NCBI GenBank assembly: GCA_020718925.1
Contig: DYRC01000196.1
Coordinates: 1 to 7,817 of the forward strand
Direction of reading: 5' to 3'
Length of the DNA: 7,817 nt
Source: Desulfonema limicola
GTDB taxonomy: Bacteria > Desulfobacterota > Desulfobacteria > Desulfobacterales > DYRC01
A program made the position numbers and the translations under genes. How positions within the stretch are numbered: position 1 is the stretch's first letter; the number at the start of each line of letters is the position of its first letter. Of the stretch, positions 1 through 5,034 are shown one piece after another. Below the pieces are notes generated by a model, which ran no database searches, was not told the origin of the DNA, and worked only from the letters and a program-made list of their open reading frames with translations.

Positions 1-10
1 TTAGAGCGCT

Positions 11-50
11 TATGGGGCATCTGCCCTGTTTTGGTATGGGGATATCCCCT
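11..50. repeat. Two adjacent GC-rich palindromes downstream of the operon
   Basis: Both units start with TATGGGG, 24 bp apart (11-17 and 35-41). The first forms GGGCA-TC-TGCCC (15-26) and the second the perfect palindrome GGGGATATCCCC (38-49). Neither is followed by a T-run on the minus strand, so simple Rho-independent termination is not supported. Confidence 0.5.
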
Positions 51-61
51 CTTTCAGTGAA

Positions 62-1897
62 TCATTTCGCTTTTCCTCCGTTCAGATATTGCAGCAATTC
101 TTCCTGAGAAATATACGGAGATTGCGCCCGCTCAATGCCTTTGCCCCGATTGCAGAGCAGATCGCCTCTGCCCAGAAGAGATTCTCCGCCATTCTGATCC
201 GAAATGATTTGCGAATTGGTTGCGCTGGTAACTCTGAGACAGATTTTAAGCGGCAGATTGGCTTTGATAAGACCCGTAACAATTTTGCTATCCGGTCGCT
301 GAGTGGTCAGAACCAGATGAATCCCGGCAGCGCGTCCTTTTGACGCCAATCTTGCCACAAGCTTTTCAAATTCTTTTTTTTCCTCATTGCCAGCCAGAAT
401 CAGATCGGCAAATTCATCAAACACGATCACATAAAACGGAATATCGGTTTTTCCAGCAAGAAATCGGGCGCTTAAATTTTCAAATCCTTCCCGATTCAGT
501 CGCCGGTATCGCATATCCATTTCCTCAACCGCCTTCCAAAGCCGGGAAACAGACGAAGAAATGTCTGTAACGATTGGGCATGTCAGATACGGGCAGTCTG
601 ACAGGGAAGAAAATGTCAGGATTTTCGGATCAATGATTAACAACTTCAATGTTTCAGGCGTATTTTTGGCAATCAGCGATGCCACCATTGATTTTAAAAA
701 TTCGCTTTTGCCGCTGCCCGAAGTGCCTGCTATCAGGGCATGACACATATTCGGATCTGCAAAGTCCGCCACGATTACCTGATTGTCAATGCCGATACCT
801 ACCGGAAATGAAATAAAACTCTGATGAGCTGCATACACCGGGTCTTTTACCGCATCTCTCCACCATACTATATCCGGCTTTTCTTTCGGAATATCAATCG
901 TAACACAGCCCTGAGCCGCGTTAATCAGGGGCGGATGCTTCAGCGATAACGCGACCTGCAGATCTTCGGCGCGATTTTCCAAAGATACCACTTTTACGCC
1001 TGCTGCAGGCTTTGCCCGATAGCGAATAAGCTGCGGGGCTTCGTGTTTATCAATAATCTCAACCTCTAATCTGAATGCGGCATAGCAGTTTCGGATAGCG
1101 TCTGATAAGTCGTGGGGAGTGGGGAGTGAGAAATGAGAAGTGAGAAGTGAAATCTGAGAAGATGCCTGCGTTGTTTCGGAAAATATTTCATGCAGCACCG
1201 GCTCGACCATCTCCTGAAAAATATTTTCGAGATTGTCAGAGCTTACGCAGACTTCATGTAATTCCGGCTCATAATATTCCAAAACTCCCTGAAATCGGAG
1301 ACCGGGTTTAACGATGCTCAACAGCTTTGCATAAATTGCAATCTGAAGCAGGTCATGCTTGAGGTTCGCGCCATGTGAAAGCTTGTAATCAACAATCTCT
1401 ACGCCATGTTCGGGATGCGTTCGTACAGCGTCAATCTGACCCGAAATGAAAATACTGTTTTCTCCCACAGGAAAATGAATATCTTTTATTGAAAATTCCT
1501 GAATGATATACACATCCTGCCATGATTTGAAATTTTTACAGCGTTGGCGCAAGTCGGATACCTGTTGACAGAACGCTTTCAGGCATGTCCCCAGATGATA
1601 TGCCGAATCAATCTTTCCATCATTGAGAAGATGAGATAATTCTTTTTCCGCAAATCGCTCATACAGGTCATTCCAAAGACTGAGTTCATCTGTCAATTGC
1701 AAGGCTTTTTTAGTGGAGACCAGCCAATTCACGAATTTTTCCGCAATTTTGTGAAACAGCGTTCCATAAACAGGCATTGTTCCTGATGGTATAAAGCATT
1801 TGGCAGGCGGATTTGCTCCGTTAAGCCATTTTCTGAGCCACTCAGGATCAAGACAGGCGCATTTCAACTGGGTTACGCTTATTGATTTGATTGCCAC
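62..1897 (-). CDS. PD-(D/E)XK nuclease fused to FtsK/SpoIIIE-type DNA translocase
   Basis: This 611-residue protein joins two enzymes. Residues about 1-235 look like a RecB/Cas4-type PD-(D/E)XK nuclease: GTLFHK with His49, GQIDAV with Asp156, EIVDYK with Asp170 and Lys172, and the QIAIY motif (Gln185, Tyr189). The catalytic set therefore appears complete. Residues about 270-350 match the FtsK alpha domain (RYRAKPAAGVKV), and 355-600 form the FtsK beta motor: Walker A GTSGSGKS (391-398), IDPK (422-425), Walker B VIVFDE (490-495) and LTTQRP (530-535). There is no membrane segment and no C-terminal gamma domain, so it is a cytosolic motor-nuclease, not a divisome FtsK. The start is GTG at 1897-1895, with an AAGGTG Shine-Dalgarno. 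It lies inside the end of the ATPase gene (19-nt overlap), suggesting coupled translation. A heptamer repeat encodes the interdomain linker (residues 246-262). Domain calls are firm; a defence role is inferred. Confidence 0.9.
   Translation of the reverse strand: MAIKSISVTQLKCACLDPEWLRKWLNGANPPAKCFIPSGTMPVYGTLFHKIAEKFVNWLVSTKKALQLTDELSLWNDLYERFAEKELSHLLNDGKIDSAYHLGTCLKAFCQQVSDLRQRCKNFKSWQDVYIIQEFSIKDIHFPVGENSIFISGQIDAVRTHPEHGVEIVDYKLSHGANLKHDLLQIAIYAKLLSIVKPGLRFQGVLEYYEPELHEVCVSSDNLENIFQEMVEPVLHEIFSETTQASSQISLLTSHFSLPTPHDLSDAIRNCYAAFRLEVEIIDKHEAPQLIRYRAKPAAGVKVVSLENRAEDLQVALSLKHPPLINAAQGCVTIDIPKEKPDIVWWRDAVKDPVYAAHQSFISFPVGIGIDNQVIVADFADPNMCHALIAGTSGSGKSEFLKSMVASLIAKNTPETLKLLIIDPKILTFSSLSDCPYLTCPIVTDISSSVSRLWKAVEEMDMRYRRLNREGFENLSARFLAGKTDIPFYVIVFDEFADLILAGNEEKKEFEKLVARLASKGRAAGIHLVLTTQRPDSKIVTGLIKANLPLKICLRVTSATNSQIISDQNGGESLLGRGDLLCNRGKGIERAQSPYISQEELLQYLNGGKAK
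1113..1161. repeat. Seven tandem degenerate heptamers inside a gene
   Basis: On the plus strand the units are TGGGGAG, TGGGGAG, TGAGAAA, TGAGAAG, TGAGAAG, TGAAATC, TGAGAAG. The period of 7 is kept over 49 bp. The tract encodes residues 246-262 of the nuclease-FtsK protein (Ser/Leu/Thr/His/Pro-rich), exactly between the nuclease and motor. It looks like an invasive short tandem repeat of a type usually found between genes. Confidence 0.85.
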
Positions 1898-3891
1898 TGC
1901 AACACCTTTACGGTCGGGCTGTCATGGACTCTGATTTGAGGAATACAGCCGCAGGCTTCACGAAACAGTTCTACTGAAACGGATTCGGATAATTTTTTCA
2001 TCGCCTCATCCATGTTCAGAAATTTCTCACGTTGAACAATACTGCATATTTCTTCAATCAGTTCTTTCTTAATGCCGTCAGGTTTTGAAAACCCGGTTTC
2101 TTTTTTTATGGCGATAGGCTGTTGTATGGTTTCCCAGAACCATCCGAATTCTTCGGAAATAAACCGTAATACATCCTGCTTTTGAAACGGAATATCTTCG
2201 GATACGGCGTTCAGATACAGATCATACGCCGCATAAAGCATCATCAGCTGCTGCCGTTCCAGACAGAATATATGTAAATACTGCTGCCCGGCTTTTTCCA
2301 TGACCGGAGCTATTTTCCATCTGGCTACGGGAAGTTTCTGCAATTCGGGCGTTCTGAACAACACCGCTTTTACTTTCTGACGTTTTGCATCGTAATATTT
2401 CTGAGCTTCCCGCGTAATTGCCTGCCATCGCGCCCAATTTGATCCGGCTTCAAAACCGAACAGGATTTCCCGGTCTTTCAATTTCCAAAGCAGGGTAAAA
2501 TAACCTTTTTCGCTCTTATACTCTTTAACCTGTGTTTCCGGCAGATTCGCCGCCGCATCTTTGACAAACCATCGGAATGTATCCGGATCAAACACAAATC
2601 GCTTTGGCTGAGATTTATCTATTCTGTTAAGATACTGTTTATAAACATCGGAAAGAAGCGGCTTTTCAACCACGCCGTTTTCAAACATCGTCTGCCATCT
2701 GTCCCGGCATTCCTGCAAAAACTCTCTGACACCGATTTCATATCGGTCTTCATATAACTGTTTCAGCCATTGCTTATCTCCGATAAATTCTGCTTTTTTA
2801 TCCGCATTATCTTTTCCGAATCTTCTTTCAATAAGCTCATCTGCCTGAATTCTGTTCAAGCCTTCAAGGCGTATGGGCGGACCTAAGCGGCTTTTATAGG
2901 CTTCTTCCCAATACGGCGCTACGCTTTTCTGCCATACATGCTGATTGGCAGTAACCACCGTAAGATGATTATATGCTTCATCTGCCAGCACTTGGATAAC
3001 CAATCCAAAAATTTTTGCAAGATTCTGATTTTCCCCATAATTTTCTGTCTGATCAAAACAGAATACAAAGGGTCTGAAAAATCCGGCAAGCTGACAGAAA
3101 TCCAAGAGCCGATGTTTGCAAAGCTCATTGGTATCGTGGTCGGCATTGACAGTTCTTAGCCCGATGCCGATATTTTTTGCTTCATCAGGGTCAATACTTC
3201 CGCCTTTTAACCAGTCCAGACAGGCTATCCGCAGTTCGGATTCGGGAAAATACGCATACTCGAATAAAATACTGAGCCAGCTTTGGGCAGACTCGGATAA
3301 ATTCACAATGCTTTGAAGACACGCCGAAAGCTTTTTAATGTTGTTACGAACCCATTGAACACGGTTTTGGCTGCTTCTGAATTTTTCCAAAGAACATATA
3401 TAAAACAATTCCAGAGTCTTTTTCTCATCTTTTACAGAAATCATGCGGTTTTCAATAGCAGACACCAGAAGGCTGCGAATAATTCCGTAAGCAAACATTT
3501 CAAGCTGGCTGGGTTCTTTTTTATTGCCGTATTCTATCCCTATTTTATCGGGAAATCTCAGTTCATTGATCATATTCATCAGGACAGACTGCCAATATGA
3601 AGAGGTGCTGCCGAACGGACGGATATAGACAAGAACTGCCTGTTCGCTCAGACTGCGGAATAATCGCCCGATAAGATGGGATTTTCCATATCCGGGCTGC
3701 GAAGATAAGATAAAATGTGCATAAGCGCCCTTGATTCTCCTCGGAGCCTGTCCTTTTTTTAAGTCTTCAAATTTTTTAAGAAGCTGGTTCAGGGGCTTTT
3801 CATTTAATTCGGAAACCGTTTTCTCAGCTTCGACAATACGAGGTTCGGAGACGTTTTCATCTTCTTTTCTGAAAGGATTGAAATTTTCCAT
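1879..3891 (-). CDS. P-loop (AAA/ORC-like) ATPase with unassigned C-terminal half
   Basis: The protein is 670 residues. A charged N-terminal segment precedes a P-loop at about 61-71 (SSQPGYGKS, a Walker A whose first Gly is replaced by Ser). A Walker B-like strand FVFCFDQTEN (275-284) carries Asp280 and Glu283, a possible sensor strand TVVTANQ lies at 311-317, and SRLGPPIRL (335-342) resembles the arginine-bearing part of AAA ATPases. Residues 140-270, between the Walker motifs, are an unusually large helical insert. Residues 435-560 form a mixed alpha/beta region (around FGFEAGSNW) that I cannot name. Residues about 605-665 could be a winged helix. The ATG follows the upstream gene by 10 nt. 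The only purine tract is a G-run 2 nt before the ATG, so initiation may depend on coupling. It is probably an ATP-driven switch or loader for the nuclease-translocase encoded next. The family is not recognised; being a P-loop ATPase is well supported. Confidence 0.85.
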   Translation of the reverse strand: MENFNPFRKEDENVSEPRIVEAEKTVSELNEKPLNQLLKKFEDLKKGQAPRRIKGAYAHFILSSQPGYGKSHLIGRLFRSLSEQAVLVYIRPFGSTSSYWQSVLMNMINELRFPDKIGIEYGNKKEPSQLEMFAYGIIRSLLVSAIENRMISVKDEKKTLELFYICSLEKFRSSQNRVQWVRNNIKKLSACLQSIVNLSESAQSWLSILFEYAYFPESELRIACLDWLKGGSIDPDEAKNIGIGLRTVNADHDTNELCKHRLLDFCQLAGFFRPFVFCFDQTENYGENQNLAKIFGLVIQVLADEAYNHLTVVTANQHVWQKSVAPYWEEAYKSRLGPPIRLEGLNRIQADELIERRFGKDNADKKAEFIGDKQWLKQLYEDRYEIGVREFLQECRDRWQTMFENGVVEKPLLSDVYKQYLNRIDKSQPKRFVFDPDTFRWFVKDAAANLPETQVKEYKSEKGYFTLLWKLKDREILFGFEAGSNWARWQAITREAQKYYDAKRQKVKAVLFRTPELQKLPVARWKIAPVMEKAGQQYLHIFCLERQQLMMLYAAYDLYLNAVSEDIPFQKQDVLRFISEEFGWFWETIQQPIAIKKETGFSKPDGIKKELIEEICSIVQREKFLNMDEAMKKLSESVSVELFREACGCIPQIRVHDSPTVKVLQWQSNQ
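1903..1908 (-). promoter_or_regulatory. Ribosome binding site of the nuclease-FtsK gene, inside the ATPase gene
   Basis: AAGGTG (minus strand, 1908-1903) lies a few bases before the GTG start at 1897-1895. It sits inside the last codons of the ATPase gene, whose TAA is at 1881-1879. The arrangement supports the GTG start and translational coupling. Confidence 0.7.
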
Positions 3892-3901
3892 AACCCCCCG
3901 C

Positions 3902-4720
3902 TTAATGTTTGAAATGAATCAGTAAATGCGCCTTTCCGCGGATGTAAATCGCAGCGGATCGGATATTTTCATCAGATAATGACCAATCTCCGTAACTTAA
4001 TACCGCGTTTCCTTTGCGGCTTTCTTCCAGCAGAAAGGTTTTCAGGGCTTCCGAGTCGCAGCCGAGTTCCTGCTGAAGCGCGTAAATTTCCACATCCGGA
4101 AGCCTGATGCGCTCGCTGATTTTTCTGTACGCGCCTAAAATCCGTTCTCTGTTCATCTCGGATGAATCCGGGAGCGGAGTCTTCCCCCTTCCATTGCAGG
4201 GAGGGGGGCAGGGGGGTAGGTCAGGCTGCACAGATGGCAGCAGCGACCGAATTTTTGAAATATGCACAAAATAAACCGTTTTACTGCTTTTTAATTTCAG
4301 AAGCTTATGCGATTCTGACAACCGGAGGAGTGCATCTTCGATATCTGAATCACCGCCCTTACAGCCTTTTGTCAGTTCTTTCTGAGTCAGAATATCGGAT
4401 GCGGCAGATATAGCATTTTTTTCAATAATATCAATAATACTTTCAGGCTTATCAAACAACTCCGCGCTTACAGTCTCTTTTTTAACCTTTTTACGCGCAG
4501 TTTTTTGAGGGATAAGCTGTTCAAATTCTTTCAGAATATAACGACTGCTCTTTGTTGTTCCGATATTGACAATAAGCTGAGATTTTTCAAGCTCTTCAAC
4601 AGCCTGAGGTTTGAACTTGGATGTTCCGGGCAGCTTGCTTTTAGGCAGTCCCGAAATCCCGACTTCCCGCAGTTTGTCTATGATTCCCTGTTTATGAGTT
4701 GCCAAAAGGTCCGGTGCCAT
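3902..4720 (-). CDS. Probable multi-winged-helix DNA-binding protein, first gene of operon
   Basis: I do not recognise the family. From the ATG at 4720 the protein is 272 residues, basic and without membrane segments. Three helix-rich modules each end in a strand pair and look like winged helices: residues about 8-65 (IIDKLREVG ... SSRYILKEF), 95-157 (LTQKELTKG ... KTVYFVHI) and 190-255 (IYALQQELG ... NAVLSYGDWSL). A Lys-rich linker lies at 73-82 and a Pro/Cys/Gly linker encoded by a GC-rich repeat at 167-185. An in-frame ATG at 4759 would add 13 residues. However, it has no Shine-Dalgarno and overlaps the predicted -10 box, whereas the ATG at 4720 has AAGGA 8 nt upstream. As the leader gene it may recognise DNA for the motor-nuclease, repress its own operon, or both. 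DNA binding is inferred from predicted fold only. Confidence 0.72.
   Translation of the reverse strand: MAPDLLATHKQGIIDKLREVGISGLPKSKLPGTSKFKPQAVEELEKSQLIVNIGTTKSSRYILKEFEQLIPQKTARKKVKKETVSAELFDKPESIIDIIEKNAISAASDILTQKELTKGCKGGDSDIEDALLRLSESHKLLKLKSSKTVYFVHISKIRSLLPSVQPDLPPCPPPCNGRGKTPLPDSSEMNRERILGAYRKISERIRLPDVEIYALQQELGCDSEALKTFLLEESRKGNAVLSYGDWSLSDENIRSAAIYIRGKAHLLIHFKH
4181..4220. repeat. GC-rich hairpin repeat element inside the winged-helix gene
   Basis: CCCCCTTCC (4184-4192) and GGGAGGGGG (4199-4207) form a stem with one mismatch around a 6-nt loop. They are followed by further G-runs to about 4218. The strand and composition bias contrast sharply with the surrounding AT-rich codons. 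It encodes a Pro/Cys/Gly/Arg stretch between the second and third winged-helix modules. It looks like a dispersed palindromic repeat accepted in frame. Confidence 0.7.
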
Positions 4721-4728
4721 GCGCTTTA

Positions 4729-4733
4729 TCCTT
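4729..4733 (-). promoter_or_regulatory. Ribosome binding site deciding the start of the winged-helix gene
   Basis: AAGGA lies 8 nt before the ATG at 4720-4718, an ideal spacing. The alternative ATG at 4759 is preceded only by an A/T-rich sequence without a Shine-Dalgarno. This favours the shorter 272-residue product. Confidence 0.72.
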
Positions 4734-4757
4734 TCTCTGTGTATTTTCAGACGTTGC

Positions 4758-4785
4758 ATTTTACATTGTTTAAATGAATTGTCAA
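4758..4785 (-). promoter_or_regulatory. Sigma70-type promoter of the three-gene operon
   Basis: On the minus strand, TTGACA (4785-4780), a 16-nt spacer and TAAAAT (4763-4758, 5/6 match) form a good promoter. The -10 box overlaps the first two bases of the upstream ATG at 4759, so a transcript starting near 4751 would lack that codon. The leader to the ATG at 4720 would be about 30 nt. Confidence 0.68.
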
Positions 4786-4788
4786 GAA

Positions 4789-4851
4789 ATTATGAATGTT
4801 ATTCCGGTGTATGGACAAAAGTATCCCTTGAATTTTGTTTTTATTCATAAT
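4789..4851. repeat. 9-bp perfect inverted repeat just upstream of the operon promoter
   Basis: ATTATGAAT at 4789-4797 and its exact reverse complement ATTCATAAT at 4843-4851 are spaced 54 bp centre to centre, close to five DNA turns. The proximal copy begins 3 bp beyond the -35 box. This geometry fits paired operator sites, but the sequence is AT-rich and chance cannot be excluded. Confidence 0.4.
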
Positions 4852-4873
4852 AGGTTAGGATTGGATTTTAAGA

Positions 4874-4933
4874 TATTGATTTTATTGATAGCAATTTGTA
4901 CGATGCACAATGCCGATTCTATAAAAATCAATA
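4874..4933. repeat. Imperfect long hairpin in the AT-rich spacer
   Basis: TATTGATTTTAT (4874-4885) pairs with ATAAAAATCAATA (4921-4933) with one bulged base. Inside, a GCAATTTGTAC arm pairs with GCACAATGC around a 3-nt loop, with a 2-nt bulge and one G-T or mismatch. The rest of the 4760-4980 spacer is AT-rich, and I see no gene in it. Confidence 0.4.
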
Positions 4934-4980
4934 GGTTAATTTTTCAACTGCGTAAGTCCTACACTGAATAACCATCTCAA

Positions 4981-5017
4981 TAAAAAAGCCGGGCATCCAT
5001 AAGAAAACCCGGCTTTT
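4981..5017 (-). terminator. Rho-independent terminator after clpB
   Basis: The arms AAAAGCCGGG (4984-4993) and CCCGGCTTTT (5008-5017) are perfectly complementary around a 14-nt loop. Read on the minus strand, a T-tract (complement of 4981-4987) follows the GC stem directly. It begins 18 nt after the clpB stop. It should insulate the operon downstream from clpB transcription. Confidence 0.9.
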
Positions 5018-5034
5018 CATAAATTTCAGAATTT

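Noticed and set aside
1..20. Minus-strand ATG at 20-18 as the start of a following gene
   Set aside because: Only six codons are visible before the window edge, the AGGG is just 3 nt from the ATG, and the ATG lies inside a palindrome arm. There is not enough to call a gene.
1113..1161. CRISPR array
   Set aside because: The units are contiguous 7-mers without spacers, inside an open reading frame.
62..1897. Housekeeping cell-division FtsK/SpoIIIE
   Set aside because: It lacks membrane segments and the gamma domain and carries an N-terminal nuclease instead.
4721..4759. ATG at 4759 as the start of the winged-helix gene (285-residue version)
   Set aside because: It has no Shine-Dalgarno and overlaps the predicted -10 box. 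The ATG at 4720 has both a suitable ribosome site and a transcript position. Kept as an alternative only.
4774..4971. 65-codon plus-strand open frame in the spacer
   Set aside because: It is AT-rich, has no ribosome site, overlaps the promoter and hairpin region, and its composition does not look like a protein.
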